Part shown: in pieces, positions 31,826-40,408 of the stretch | How the letters are laid out: each line of letters starts with the position of its first letter | Position numbering within the stretch: the first letter of the stretch is position 1 | NCBI GenBank assembly: GCA_003243425.1 | Contig: QFQP01000010.1 | Location: forward strand, 124,001-188,000 | Length of the DNA: 64,000 nucleotides | Direction: 5' to 3' | DNA from: Archangium gephyra | Lineage (GTDB): Bacteria > Myxococcota > Myxococcia > Myxococcales > Myxococcaceae | Translations under genes and position numbers: made by a program | Notes under the pieces: model-generated | The model's database searches: none | What the model was told of the DNA's origin: nothing | Seen by the model: the letters and a program-made list of their open reading frames with translations, nothing else

Positions 31826-33199
31826 TCAGTCGAAGCGCAGCATCGCGCCCAGCAGCGCTCCAAAGGTCAGTGGTTCTATGGGGATGACCGTGCCCAGGTT
31901 CTCGACGAGGAACGCCCCGCGATTCCCACGGAGGCTCGCGAAGGGGCGCAGCTGCACGTGCAGCGGCCCCACGATTCGCACGTTGAAGCCGGCCGAGACC
32001 ACGCCGCCCAGAGAGAAGAAGTCTCGCTGTTGGGGCGCATCGACGCCGGTGGCCGAACCTCCGAAGCGCCAGCCGCGCATGCCGAGCGCGAGGTCGAACG
32101 AGAAGCGCTCGGCCGGCTGAAACGCGACGCTGAACGAGAGCGAGAGCCACTGCGATGACGCGGTCACCGTGACGTCGCCGAGGCTTCGTGAACGCGCGGA
32201 ATCGAACCCGACGTCAAGGAGGATGCCCCATCGCCCGAGCGCCCCGCGGACACCGAGCTGGCCGAGCCCCGTGGTGACCGGCTCGGGAACGGAGAGCGGA
32301 TCATTCGCGACACCGCCCAGCGCGAGGACGTCGAGGCGGAGTGGCGCTGCGGGCTCTGCGACGCCCGCGTCGATGACGGCGTCGGTCACGAAGTCGGTAC
32401 CGGTGGCTCCGATGCGCGCGAGCAGCGGGTCCGGTGGAGTCGTCTCAACGCCCGCGTCGAGGCCGCTTTGAATGGCTTCGTCGGGTCGTGTTGCAGGGCC
32501 CAGCTCCGGAGGCGATTCGGTCGTCGTCGATGCGATGCCCGCGTCGACCGTGCGCGCTGATCCGCTCGTCGTCGACGCGCGAACCGACGACGCAACGCCC
32601 GCGTCCACCGACTCCACGCGCGATGTCGACGCGTGAACCGACGCGCCCACGCCCGAGTCCACCGACTCCACGCGCGCTGCCGACGCGCGAACCGACGAGC
32701 CCGCGCCCGCGTCGAGCGACCCCACGCGCGATGCCGACGCGCCCACGCCCGCGTCATCCGACTCCACGCGCGATGCCGACGCGCGAACCGACGCGCCCAC
32801 GCCCGCGTCATCCGACTCCACGCGCGATGTCCCGTTCGTGGTCGACGCAACGCCCGCGTCGACCACGGCCCCGGTCGCGCGCTTTGAATCGTCATCCCGA
32901 GATGGCGTGGCCCACGAGCTGATCAACGCCACCGCCACGCGCGTCACCGCATCGCAGTCGCCGCTCGCCACCGGAACGGTGCGCTCGAACTTCTGCGCAC
33001 CACGACTTGCCGTGAGCACCAGCTGCGACGGCGAACCGTCGGCGCGAACGTTCAGCCCGCCCTTGCCCACTTTCAGACCGCGCGACGACAGCGCCGACTC
33101 GAGCGACGTCTTGGTCACGCAGGGCGCATCGCTCGTCACGTCGACCCCGATGTCGACAGGCGCTGCGCTCACCACCATCGCCACGAACACGAACGTCAT
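31826..33199 (-). CDS. Secreted protein with 18-residue repeats and beta-barrel-like C-terminus
   Basis: 457 residues from ATG 33199 (overlapping the GNAT stop by ATGA). A signal peptide ('TFVFVAMVVSAAPVD') leads into a small domain with two Cys. Residues about 125-215 are an array of 18-residue units of the form 'SRVESDDAGVGASVRASA'. The last 170 residues alternate in amphipathic strands ('GILLDVGFDSARSRSL', 'WLSLSFSVAFQPAERFSFDL') and end 'LLGAMLRFD', with a terminal aromatic near the end as in outer-membrane barrels. A small barrel presenting a repetitive periplasmic arm is a reasonable reading. It lies just upstream of the ECF sigma/FecR pair. Confidence 0.75.
   Translation of the reverse strand: MTFVFVAMVVSAAPVDIGVDVTSDAPCVTKTSLESALSSRGLKVGKGGLNVRADGSPSQLVLTASRGAQKFERTVPVASGDCDAVTRVAVALISSWATPSRDDDSKRATGAVVDAGVASTTNGTSRVESDDAGVGASVRASASRVESDDAGVGASASRVGSLDAGAGSSVRASAARVESVDSGVGASVHASTSRVESVDAGVASSVRASTTSGSARTVDAGIASTTTESPPELGPATRPDEAIQSGLDAGVETTPPDPLLARIGATGTDFVTDAVIDAGVAEPAAPLRLDVLALGGVANDPLSVPEPVTTGLGQLGVRGALGRWGILLDVGFDSARSRSLGDVTVTASSQWLSLSFSVAFQPAERFSFDLALGMRGWRFGGSATGVDAPQQRDFFSLGGVVSAGFNVRIVGPLHVQLRPFASLRGNRGAFLVENLGTVIPIEPLTFGALLGAMLRFD
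32557..32826. repeat. In-frame 54-base tandem repeats
   Basis: Units begin with ACTCCACGCGCG-like sequence at 32611, 32665, 32719 (as ACCCCACG), 32761 and 32815, that is with periods of 54, 54, 42 and 54 bases; a degenerate unit precedes them. The 42-base unit has lost four codons, consistent with slippage. They encode the 18-residue repeats of the 31826-33199 protein. The array is likely to vary in copy number between strains. Confidence 0.85.
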
Positions 33200-33768
33200 G
33201 CGCGGAGCTTCTTCACCCAACGGCGCGTGCGACCTTCACGCTCGAACCCACACGCCTTGAACATCGCCGAGTGGCCGAAGTGCATCGACGGGTCGTCGCC
33301 CTTCGCGTTCTTGCGCATGCCCGCGGTGTCCCACGGATACGCCTCGACTTCGCGAACTCGATGCTTCCGCGCGTACCGCAGCGCACCTTCGATGAGCGCG
33401 TGACCCAGGCCCTCGCCGCGGTCGGCGCGGCGAACGAACAGGCACAACAACGTGCACGCCTTGTCATTCACCACCGGCATGTACTTCGAGGTCTGGAGCC
33501 GCTCCATCGACGCGCGGGGCGCAATCGAACACCAACCAACGGCTTGTTCGTCGCGCAGCGCCACCACGCCGACTGGAACACCGCGCTTCACGCGCCTGTG
33601 CATCGCAGACTTCTTCTGGTCGCGGCTCATCTTCGGAGCGTCGAAGAACCGGTACGCAGCGCACCAACAGAACCCGGGACACCCCTTCGACGAAAAGAAG
33701 TCCTGAAATTGCTCCCAGGTCTCGGTGGTCACGCCGACCACCTTCACTGTCGCTGGCGCGCCCGGCAT
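33196..33768 (-). CDS. GNAT-family N-acetyltransferase
   Basis: 190 residues from ATG 33768; a longer open frame upstream lacks protein character. The N-terminal 'GCPGFCWCAAYRFF' is typical of a GNAT subgroup. The acetyl-CoA-binding core has 'VGWCSIAPR', 'CLFVRRADRGEGLGHALIEG' (with the R/Q-x-x-G-x-G/A-like loop as R-x-x-G-x-G) and 'VEAYPWDT'. The substrate is unknown. The following gene overlaps it by ATGA. It is divergent from the lipoprotein gene at 33862. Confidence 0.9.
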   Translation of the reverse strand: MPGAPATVKVVGVTTETWEQFQDFFSSKGCPGFCWCAAYRFFDAPKMSRDQKKSAMHRRVKRGVPVGVVALRDEQAVGWCSIAPRASMERLQTSKYMPVVNDKACTLLCLFVRRADRGEGLGHALIEGALRYARKHRVREVEAYPWDTAGMRKNAKGDDPSMHFGHSAMFKACGFEREGRTRRWVKKLRA

Positions 33769-33861
33769 CGCGCGGAAGATAGTCGCGTCGAACTTTTCGT
33801 GAAGCTCACTGCGGCGACTCGCACTTCCCGTTTCAAAGGCCGGACAGGGAGCGACCAGACA

Positions 33862-35190
33862 ATGAAACGAATCATCGCAGCAGCGACGTGGTGCCTGATG
33901 AGCGCGTGCTTCAACGCGCCCGAGAACCTTCCCCTCGGCTCGGTGGGCGGCGGGAGTGCCACGGGAGGCGGCGGCGGCAGCGAGAGCGCGACGGGGGGTG
34001 GCACCGCGAGCACGGGCGGCGGCGGTGGGAGCAACACCGGCGGCGGCACTCAAGCCACAGGTGGTGGTGTCGGCGGCGACGGCGGCCTCGTGGTGGTCTT
34101 CACCGACGGCGGCCTCGTGTATCCGCTCGCGGATCTGCCCGAAGAGAAGTGCGGTGCGCTCCGGGAATTCTCGTGCCCCGCCGACGCCGGGCCCTGCATC
34201 ACGTGGGACACGCCGGGCTCGCAAGAAGTCGTGGCGACCGCCGCGCAGCTCGCGAGGTCGCGCGCCATCGTCGGGCGGGTCGGCACCGAGCTGGTCTTCA
34301 CGACCTTTTCTGCCGACGGCGGCACCGCGGTCTGGAGCGCTGCCCCGGGTCGCGCGCCCAGCCTCGCGCACACCGGCGGCGAGCTGTCGATTGAAGGCCT
34401 GGCGCTCTCGTCGGCCGGCTACGCGTGGTGGTTCCTCGCCGGTTCCGGCAGCGGCCCGAACAGCTACGCCTATGACATTCACTACGTATTGCCGAGTGGC
34501 GGCGGGGCCAACTCGGTGGGTCTGCCCAAGCCCTCGGGCGCCACCAGCAACGCCGTCGCGTACGGCACCAACTATGCGGTCGCGCTCGGTGAAGGGCTGT
34601 ACACGTTCTACCCGGCGGGCGAGTCGCACCTGGTGACGACGTCCGACATCAGCTCCGATGTGCTGACGAGCATCGCGGTCGACGAGGCCACGCAGGACAT
34701 CTTCTTCGTGCGCACGCGTTCGTTGGGCGGCAGCTCGTTGTGGCGCTACGCGCACGCCAGCGCCACGGCGACGATGATGACCCAGCTCCCGCGCCTGGAC
34801 GGTGTGTCGAGCATGCGAGGTGGGGCGTTGGCGTTGCACGGTGGCTACGCGTACGTGCTCGGTGTTCTGGGCCTGTACCGCATTCCGATGGACGGCTCGG
34901 CGCCGCTTCAACTGGTCTTCCGCGGCGAGGAGTTCCCGCAGTACGGCGGCACGCTGAAGAGCGGCTCACTCGTGGTGCACGGCGACAAGTTCTATTTCGG
35001 GAAGGTCTGTCACTTCGATGCCGACCTGCCGGGCTACGGAACGGTGGAGCTCGACATCGACACGCTCACCGCTCGCTGGCTCGACCTCGACCCCGCCTAC
35101 CCGCTGCTGCCGCACGTGACCGGGTATGAGCCGTGGGGCGACGGGCCCGTCTACGCGAGCCCGACGGGCGCCTTCATCATTCGTAACTGA
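33862..35190 (+). CDS. Lipoprotein with Gly-rich linker and beta-propeller-like body
   Basis: 442 residues from ATG 33862. The signal ends 'CLMSAC' (Cys16), an acceptable lipobox. Residues about 27-75 are a Gly/Thr/Ser linker ('GGGSATGGGGGSESATGGG'), a hallmark of myxobacterial surface lipoproteins. The body contains repeated strands with the pattern of a beta-propeller ('IDGL-like LSIEGLALSSAGYAWWFLAG', 'SIAVDEATQDIFFVRTRS', 'ALALHGGYAYVLGVLGLYRI'). No catalytic residues are evident. It may be a surface-exposed binding protein. Its stop forms part of TGATCA shared with the convergent gene's stop. Confidence 0.8.
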   Translation: MKRIIAAATWCLMSACFNAPENLPLGSVGGGSATGGGGGSESATGGGTASTGGGGGSNTGGGTQATGGGVGGDGGLVVVFTDGGLVYPLADLPEEKCGALREFSCPADAGPCITWDTPGSQEVVATAAQLARSRAIVGRVGTELVFTTFSADGGTAVWSAAPGRAPSLAHTGGELSIEGLALSSAGYAWWFLAGSGSGPNSYAYDIHYVLPSGGGANSVGLPKPSGATSNAVAYGTNYAVALGEGLYTFYPAGESHLVTTSDISSDVLTSIAVDEATQDIFFVRTRSLGGSSLWRYAHASATATMMTQLPRLDGVSSMRGGALALHGGYAYVLGVLGLYRIPMDGSAPLQLVFRGEEFPQYGGTLKSGSLVVHGDKFYFGKVCHFDADLPGYGTVELDIDTLTARWLDLDPAYPLLPHVTGYEPWGDGPVYASPTGAFIIRN

Positions 35191-36192
35191 TCAGACGGGC
35201 TGAGGCCTGAGTGAAGCGAGGCGGCCTGCGAGCGATTGCAGGCCGTCTGCGTTGCGGGGCGCGAGCTCCACCGAGAACGCTGCGGTCTCGAGCCACCCCA
35301 GCTCGGCCGACACGCGGGCCGCCGCGCGCTCGGCCTTGCGCTGCAGACCCGAGAGCTGCTCGAGCACGTCCTTGTGCACGCGCAACGTCTGCTCGAGGTG
35401 CGCCTTCAACTCGCTGTCCGTCTCCTCGGCGATGCGGGTGTTCAACGCGGCGATGGCGTCCATCGTCTCCTGCGCCAGCTCGGCGTCGAAGCCCTGCGAC
35501 ACCTGCGCGTGCGCGCGCTGTGCTTCGACGAACTCGCAGACGCCCTGGTGCATCACCCGCAGCAGCTCCACGCGCGCCGCGCCGCCGGGCATCTTGCGCA
35601 CCGCGGCCCGCAGGCGGTCCCACGCCACGAGCGCACGCGGTGAGCCCGCGAGCATCGGCTCGACGTCGTCGGCGGCGACGGTGAGCCGCGCTGCCCACGC
35701 GCCGAGCCCGAGAAAGACGCCGAACGCGAGCGGCACCAGGTCGGCGAACGCCCGCAGCTCGCCGAGGTGGGGCACCGAGAGCGCCTGCGTCACCAGCAAC
35801 GCCCACACCCCGCCGGCCCAGGGCATCACCACCGAGGCGACGCGGGCGTACCAACGCTCACGCTCCATCGCGAGCGCGATGCCGAGCGCCAGCGTGTACG
35901 CCGTCGAGCTCCCGAACGGCAGCGGCGCGTCGAGCACCACCACGCCCGTCGCGGCGCCGAGGAACGCGAGCTTCATCACCGGGTGCAGCGTCGTCGACGT
36001 CAGCAGCATGGCGACGGCCGCACCGGCCAGCGCGTACACCGGAACCACGCGGTGCATCGCCAGCCAGCTGATGCCCGACAGCAGCGCGGCCCCGAGGCCT
36101 CCAGAGATGACGGCGTTGGTCAGCCACTTCATGGTGGCCTCGGTCTGGTCGAACGAAACGCGGGCCAGCAGCGACTCGAAGCGGGTCTTCAT
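35191..36192 (-). CDS. Polytopic membrane protein with C-terminal helical domain
   Basis: 333 residues. Residues about 22-175 contain five or six membrane helices ('TLHPVMKLAFLGAATGVVVL', 'ALALGIALAM', 'LVPLAFGVFLGLGAWAARL'). The last 145 residues are soluble, charged and probably coiled coil ('RIAEETDSELKAHLEQTLRV', 'LSGLQRKAERAAARVS'). No family is recognised. The ATG lies one base after the stop of the upstream VWA gene (TGAAATG), so both are in one operon. Confidence 0.8.
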   Translation of the reverse strand: MKTRFESLLARVSFDQTEATMKWLTNAVISGGLGAALLSGISWLAMHRVVPVYALAGAAVAMLLTSTTLHPVMKLAFLGAATGVVVLDAPLPFGSSTAYTLALGIALAMERERWYARVASVVMPWAGGVWALLVTQALSVPHLGELRAFADLVPLAFGVFLGLGAWAARLTVAADDVEPMLAGSPRALVAWDRLRAAVRKMPGGAARVELLRVMHQGVCEFVEAQRAHAQVSQGFDAELAQETMDAIAALNTRIAEETDSELKAHLEQTLRVHKDVLEQLSGLQRKAERAAARVSAELGWLETAAFSVELAPRNADGLQSLAGRLASLRPQPV

Positions 36193-36193
36193 T

Positions 36194-37546
36194 TCAGTAG
36201 CCCTCGTTCTCGCGGCCGAAGTTCAGGAGCTTCTTCTTCTCGAGCTTGCGCGAGAGCTCCTTGCGTTCGCTGCCCGACGCGTTGCCGAAGTCGCGCCGCA
36301 TGGTGTCCACCTCGCTCTGGCCCGCGAGCGCGTCGGCGCTCATGCCGAACAACGACTTCGCGTTGTCGAGCAGGTTGCTGGCGCCCGCGTAGTCACCGCG
36401 CTCCCAGGCGGCGGCGGCCGCGACCATGCGCATGCTGCCGGCGGCAGACACGCCTTTGGCCCACAGCGACTCTTCACGCCTGGTGACGACGAGGTCGGTG
36501 TCGTCGACGGTGCGCGTGGACACGGTGATGGCGCTCGACTGCGATTCACCTTCGAGCGGGCGCCAACGCAGCGTGGCCTTGAGGCCGAGCTCCGATTCGG
36601 GCGCCGAGCGACGCGACTGCAGCCGCACCAGCACACGCGTGGGCGCGCCGGGGCGCAGGTCGGCCAGATGAAGCACCGCGCCGTCGACGGTGTTGCGCAC
36701 GTGACGGCCGGGCACCTCGACCACCTGGAGGTCGCGCGACTCGAGCACCAGCTCGACGTTGCGGACGCGCGCCGAGCGAGCGGCGGCGACCTCCTTGCCG
36801 AGCACGTCTTCGAGCGCCGTGGCGTCGCGCAGGTAGCCGTACATGCCGCCGCCGCGCTCGGCGAGGTGCTGCATCAACAGCCCGTCGTACTCGGCCCCGA
36901 CGCCCAGCGCGGTCACCGTGATGCTGCCGTCGTGCGCGCGACCGACGAGCGACACCAGCGCCGGTTCGTCGACCGCGCCGACGGTGGGCTGGCCGTCGCT
37001 CACCACCACCATGCGACGCGCGCCGCGCGCCATCGCCAGCGCCGAGGTGCCGCGCTCGATGCCTCCCGACAGGTACGTCGCACCCGACGCCGTCACCGCG
37101 TCGATGGCGCCGTGCACCGTCACCTTGTTCGCGTCGGTCATCTTCAGCAGCTCGGTCGACTCGACCTGATCGCTGAAGGTGATGAACGCCAGCTCGTCGC
37201 GCCCATCGAGGAGCTCGACGAAGCGGTGCGCGGCGCGCCTGGCGTCTTCCAGCTTCGCACCCGACATCGAACCCGAGCGGTCGAGCACCAGCGCCATCGA
37301 GATGGGTTGATCAGCCGTGGGCGTCGTCTCGTCGTCGAGGCGCACGGTGTACTCGGCGTACAGCTCGCTGCCGTCCATGTGCACCACCGAGTGGCTCAGC
37401 TTGCCGTCGATGGTGAGCGCGCCGCTGTGCGAGCTCGCCGCCGCCGGGTGCTTCGGCGTCAGCGGCCCGGGCTTCGTGGCGACCGCGAGCAGCGCCGCGG
37501 CCGACAGCACCGCCGCGCTCGAGAGAAAGAGGCTGAGACGATTCAT
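36194..37546 (-). CDS. Von Willebrand factor A domain protein
   Basis: 450 residues. A signal peptide or anchor covers residues 5-24 ('LSLFLSSAAVLSAAALLAVA'). The VWA domain has the complete metal-ion site 'ALVLDRSGSMSGAK' (D-x-S-x-S), then 'AITASGATYLSGGIE'-like Thr/Ser region and 'VVVSDGQPTVG'. The C-terminal part is 'ASNLLDNAKSLFGMSA' and a basic helix 'KELSRKLEKKKLLNFG'. It is probably periplasmic or envelope bound and mediates Mg-dependent protein contacts. It is coupled to the membrane protein gene downstream, and an ECF sigma/zf-HC2 pair lies upstream on the same strand. Confidence 0.9.
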   Translation of the reverse strand: MNRLSLFLSSAAVLSAAALLAVATKPGPLTPKHPAAASSHSGALTIDGKLSHSVVHMDGSELYAEYTVRLDDETTPTADQPISMALVLDRSGSMSGAKLEDARRAAHRFVELLDGRDELAFITFSDQVESTELLKMTDANKVTVHGAIDAVTASGATYLSGGIERGTSALAMARGARRMVVVSDGQPTVGAVDEPALVSLVGRAHDGSITVTALGVGAEYDGLLMQHLAERGGGMYGYLRDATALEDVLGKEVAAARSARVRNVELVLESRDLQVVEVPGRHVRNTVDGAVLHLADLRPGAPTRVLVRLQSRRSAPESELGLKATLRWRPLEGESQSSAITVSTRTVDDTDLVVTRREESLWAKGVSAAGSMRMVAAAAAWERGDYAGASNLLDNAKSLFGMSADALAGQSEVDTMRRDFGNASGSERKELSRKLEKKKLLNFGRENEGY

Positions 37547-37639
37547 GTGGTGAGCTCCGTGTGGGGTACGCGGAACAAGGTCCCATGCGCACCACGCACC
37601 CGGGCATCGGGCGAAGATCGAGGTCGGTCGAGTGTCCGT

Positions 37640-37653
37640 CGGTCAGTTGACCG
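37640..37653. promoter_or_regulatory. Inverted repeat upstream of the VWA gene
   Basis: CGGTCA-GT-TGACCG is a perfect 6-base-arm inverted repeat with a 2-base spacer in the 140-base gap between the zf-HC2 gene and the VWA gene. It could be a dimeric regulator site for the VWA operon; nothing else in the gap is recognisable. Confidence 0.35.
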
Positions 37654-37686
37654 ATGTCGAGCGCTCGCAGGGAACGCGGCCAGCCC

Positions 37687-37932
37687 TCAGGCCGGCTTCT
37701 TCATCTCTTCGCGCAGGAACGAGGTCAGCTTGTCGGCCACCGACTGCGGGAGCTTCGCGGCGAGGGCCTTGCGACAGAGGCTGGGCGTCGCGCGGTAGCT
37801 CTTCAAGAACTCTTCGCACGGCGTGCAGCCACCGAAGTGCGCGTCCAGCTTGGCCTTCAATTCAGCCGTGAGCTCGCCGTCGAGATACTCGAGCAGGAGA
37901 TTCAGCTGATCTTTGCAGGTGTGACCGTTCAT
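37687..37932 (-). CDS. zf-HC2 anti-sigma factor
   Basis: 81 residues. The zinc-binding anti-sigma motif H-x3-C-x2-C is present ('HFGGCTPCEEFL'), with an N-terminal Cys ('HTCKDQLNLLLEYLDGEL'). There is no membrane helix, so this is a soluble ZAS-type anti-sigma factor. It lies 88 bases downstream of an ECF sigma gene on the same strand and probably holds that sigma factor inactive, releasing it on thiol oxidation or another cue. Confidence 0.88.
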   Translation of the reverse strand: MNGHTCKDQLNLLLEYLDGELTAELKAKLDAHFGGCTPCEEFLKSYRATPSLCRKALAAKLPQSVADKLTSFLREEMKKPA

Positions 37933-38020
37933 CGCGCCTCGGCTCGTTTCAGCCCTTCATTGTTGCCCAGGTCGCGCCGTTTCAACCGCAAATGAGCGCA
38001 GCTGAACGAGTGAGCAGGTG

Positions 38021-38653
38021 TCAGGCACGGTCCTGGTAGAAATGATCAATCGCGCTGCGCAGGCTCAACCGCGCGCGATGGAGCCGGCTCTTCACCGCAG
38101 GCACGGTGATGCCGGTGAGTTCGGCGATCTCCTCGTAGGACATGCCCTCGAGGTCGCGCAGCACGAAGACCTCACGGTAGTCGTCACCGAGTTTCGACGC
38201 GGCGGCTTCGATGGCGTCGCGCAGCTCGTGGTTGATGGCCTGTTCTTCGACGTTTCCCACGTCGGCCACTTCGTCCATCAGGCTGCCGCGCTCGTTGAAG
38301 GTCGGCTCGTCGAGCGGTGACTCGACCTGGCCCACGACCTTGCGGTGACGCAGGCGCATGAGCGCGTGGTTGGCGGCAATGCGCAACACCCACGACCCGA
38401 ACTGCGCGTCGCCGCGGAAGTTGGCGAGGTTGCGGTACGCCGAGATGAAGGTCTCCTGCAGCACCTCGGCGGCGTCGTCTTCGGAGTTCAGCATGCGCAG
38501 CGCCAGCCCGTAGATGCGCCCGCGGTGCCGCTCGACCAGCGCCTCGAAGGCCGTCGGCTCACCACCCGCTGCGCGCGCAACGAGCTCGCTGTCGTCAGAC
38601 GGAATCAAGGGCGCGGCACCGTGAACCTTCTGACGCGGGGGGTCAAGCAGCAT
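38021..38653 (-). CDS. ECF-family RNA polymerase sigma factor (RpoE-like)
   Basis: 210 residues from ATG 38653. Region 2 is 'RGRIYGLALRMLNSEDDAAE', 'LQETFISAYRNLANFRGDAQ' and 'WVLRIAANHALMRLRHRK'; region 4 is 'YREVFVLRDLEGMSYEEIAE' and 'TVPAVKSRLHRARLSLR'. The acidic insert between the regions ('DEPTFNERGSLMDEVADVGN') is usual in the RpoE-like group. Its partner is the zf-HC2 protein downstream. It begins 35 bases after the stop of the DNA glycosylase gene, so read-through from that gene is possible. Confidence 0.94.
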   Translation of the reverse strand: MLLDPPRQKVHGAAPLIPSDDSELVARAAGGEPTAFEALVERHRGRIYGLALRMLNSEDDAAEVLQETFISAYRNLANFRGDAQFGSWVLRIAANHALMRLRHRKVVGQVESPLDEPTFNERGSLMDEVADVGNVEEQAINHELRDAIEAAASKLGDDYREVFVLRDLEGMSYEEIAELTGITVPAVKSRLHRARLSLRSAIDHFYQDRA

Positions 38654-38688
38654 GACGGTGTGCCGGTGAGTCGAAGCGACGGCTGGTT

Positions 38689-39240
38689 TCACTTTCCACT
38701 GACGAATCGCGAACGGAGGTCGACGAAACGCAGCGGCGCGTCGACCCATTCCCCCGCGTAGTCGATGCCGATGCGCGGCCCGGCGCCGATGTGACGCGGT
38801 GGAACCTTCGGACCCTTCGCGAGGAAGAGCGGGCCTTCATGAAGCGGTCTGGCGTTGTGCGTCTTCAGCGAGAGCCCGAGCGCCTTCGTGAGCCGCCCCG
38901 GGCCGTCGGTGCGCGCGTGGTCGAGCCCGCTGACCGGTTCGAGGGCACGGATCAACACCGCCGCGCCGTTGCCGGTGACCACGTTGAGACACAGGTGCAT
39001 GCCGTAGATGAGGTACACGTACGCGTGGTGCGCCGGGCCGAACATCACTTCGGTGCGCGGTGTGCGGCCCTTCGCCGAGTGACACGCGAGGTCGCCGGGC
39101 CCGAGGTAGGCCTCGGTCTCGACGATGCGGCCGACGCGGGGCACGCCGTCGACCACGTGCACGAGGTGCTGACCCAGCAGCGCTCGCGCGACGCGGGCGG
39201 TGTCTCGCGTCGAGAAAGCTGGAGGCAGCGGCTCCCACAT
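38689..39240 (-). CDS. AAG/MPG-type 3-methyladenine DNA glycosylase
   Basis: 183 residues. It has the Pur_DNA_glyco signature 'GRIVETEAYLGPGDLACHS' with catalytic Glu43 and intercalating Tyr45, followed by 'MFGPAHHAYVYLIYGMHLCL' and 'VLIRALEPVSG'. Length matches bacterial members. It excises alkylated purines and hypoxanthine from DNA. It is divergent from the MmcQ-like gene, with 66 bases between the start codons. No Shine-Dalgarno is seen; a TAAAG motif lies just ahead of the ATG. Confidence 0.95.
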   Translation of the reverse strand: MWEPLPPAFSTRDTARVARALLGQHLVHVVDGVPRVGRIVETEAYLGPGDLACHSAKGRTPRTEVMFGPAHHAYVYLIYGMHLCLNVVTGNGAAVLIRALEPVSGLDHARTDGPGRLTKALGLSLKTHNARPLHEGPLFLAKGPKVPPRHIGAGPRIGIDYAGEWVDAPLRFVDLRSRFVSGK

Positions 39241-39306
39241 GCGCGCGGGCTTTAGCGTGAGCGAAGGGCCGAACGCCGCCGCCTGATTGACCTAGGGTTC
39301 GTGCGC

Positions 39307-39708
39307 ATGGCGACCAGGAAGAAGAAGACGTCGGCGGCAGACGAGCTGCGTGCGTTCGGCCTCGAGTACCCGGGCGCGCACCTGAAGAGCCCGTGGCCCG
39401 GGCACAAGGACCTCGCGGTGAAGGACAAGACGTTCGCCTACCTCAGCGTCGACGGCGAGCCGTTCTCCATCTCGTGCAAGTTGCCGGCTTCGTCGGTGAT
39501 GGCGTTGACGCTGCCGTTCACTTCGCCCACCGAATACGGGCTGGGAAAGAGCGGCTGGGTGACGGCGAAGTTCGACGACGGTGAGGCCGTGCCGCTCGAG
39601 CTGTTCAAACAGTGGATCGACGAGAGCTACCGCGCGCAGGCGCCCAGCAAGCTGGTGGCGGCGCGTGACGGAGCGACTGCGCCGAAGACGAAGAAGCCCG
39701 GGCGCTGA
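39307..39708 (+). CDS. MmcQ/YjbR-family protein
   Basis: 133 residues from ATG 39307. The pattern 'FGLEYPGAHLKSPWPGHKDL', 'VKDKTFAYLSVDGEPFSISC', 'GKSGWVTAKFDDGEAVPL' and 'LFKQWIDESYRAQAP' is that of the double-wing MmcQ/YjbR fold. Members are small soluble proteins with proposed DNA-binding activity, often near DNA-repair genes; here a DNA glycosylase gene is divergent. The C-terminus is a basic tail ('PKTKKPGR'). It ends one base before the convergent secreted protein's stop. Confidence 0.88.
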   Translation: MATRKKKTSAADELRAFGLEYPGAHLKSPWPGHKDLAVKDKTFAYLSVDGEPFSISCKLPASSVMALTLPFTSPTEYGLGKSGWVTAKFDDGEAVPLELFKQWIDESYRAQAPSKLVAARDGATAPKTKKPGR

Positions 39709-39709
39709 G

Positions 39710-40408
39710 TCACCTGCGCAGGACCTGCACCTTCAACGTCTCGCTCGCAGGTCTGTCTTTCGGGCGTGTCCACGACGCGCGGAGCAGCCCGCGCTCCTTC
39801 GTGTTGCCTGTGCACTGAAGAAACGCCTCGCCCCGGCACGCGTCGACGGTGAGCAGCTCGCAGCGCTGCCACTTCCGCTCCCTGGCCACGCGCTTCTTCA
39901 CCTCGGCCTCGCAGCGGGCGATGCGCTTCTGCTCGCTGTCGACGAACTGCCGGTGCGCCGCCTCGCGCCGGGCGGCCGCTTCTTCCGGCGTCTCGCCCAC
40001 GCGCGAAATCACGCCGTAGCCGGCGCCCATCGACGAGCACTCCATCGACGCTTCGACTTCGCTGCTGGGCCCCTCCTCGTGGGAATACGGCAGCCCCGGT
40101 CGGGCCCCGTTCACGCCGAAGCCGGTGGGCTCGGGCTCCCCGTCGAACTCGGGGCGCAGCGTGACCGTCATGCGGCCATAGCCGTCACAGCTGCCGACGC
40201 CTTCCCCGTCGCGGCACAGCTTGAAGCCCTCAGCGCACTTCGCGCCTTCGAGGAACTTCGGCACGAAACAGCGCTCGTTCGAGGCCTCGTCGGGCACGGG
40301 AATGGGGCCGCGTTTCCTGGCCGTCACCTTCGCGGCCTCCGCGCGCACGAGCACGTCGTCGGCGAACGCAGACACTGAGAACACGGTCAGCAGCAACACG
40401 TAACGCAT
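39710..40408 (-). CDS. Secreted Cys-containing protein of unknown function
   Basis: 232 residues from ATG 40408 with a signal peptide ('YVLLLTVFSVSAFADD'). The mature part has eight or so Cys ('CFVPKFLEGAKCAEGFKLC', 'GSCDGYGR', 'CEAEVKK', 'QRCELLTVDACRGEAFLQCT') likely to form disulphides in the periplasm, and a helical Arg/Glu-rich middle. No family is recognised. It is divergent from malQ with a 74-base gap. Confidence 0.75.
   Translation of the reverse strand: MRYVLLLTVFSVSAFADDVLVRAEAAKVTARKRGPIPVPDEASNERCFVPKFLEGAKCAEGFKLCRDGEGVGSCDGYGRMTVTLRPEFDGEPEPTGFGVNGARPGLPYSHEEGPSSEVEASMECSSMGAGYGVISRVGETPEEAAARREAAHRQFVDSEQKRIARCEAEVKKRVARERKWQRCELLTVDACRGEAFLQCTGNTKERGLLRASWTRPKDRPASETLKVQVLRR

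Noticed and set aside
32557..32826. Possible CRISPR array
   Set aside because: Repeats are head-to-tail, 54 bases with no unique spacers, and encode an in-frame 18-residue protein repeat.
33946..34070. G-rich low-complexity stretch as a minisatellite
   Set aside because: It encodes the Gly/Ser/Thr linker of a lipoprotein, a common feature of such proteins, without a regular DNA period.
33769..34911. N-terminal extension of the GNAT gene
   Set aside because: The extension is Arg-rich, overlaps the divergent lipoprotein gene and lacks similarity to GNAT proteins; ATG 33768 fits the family.
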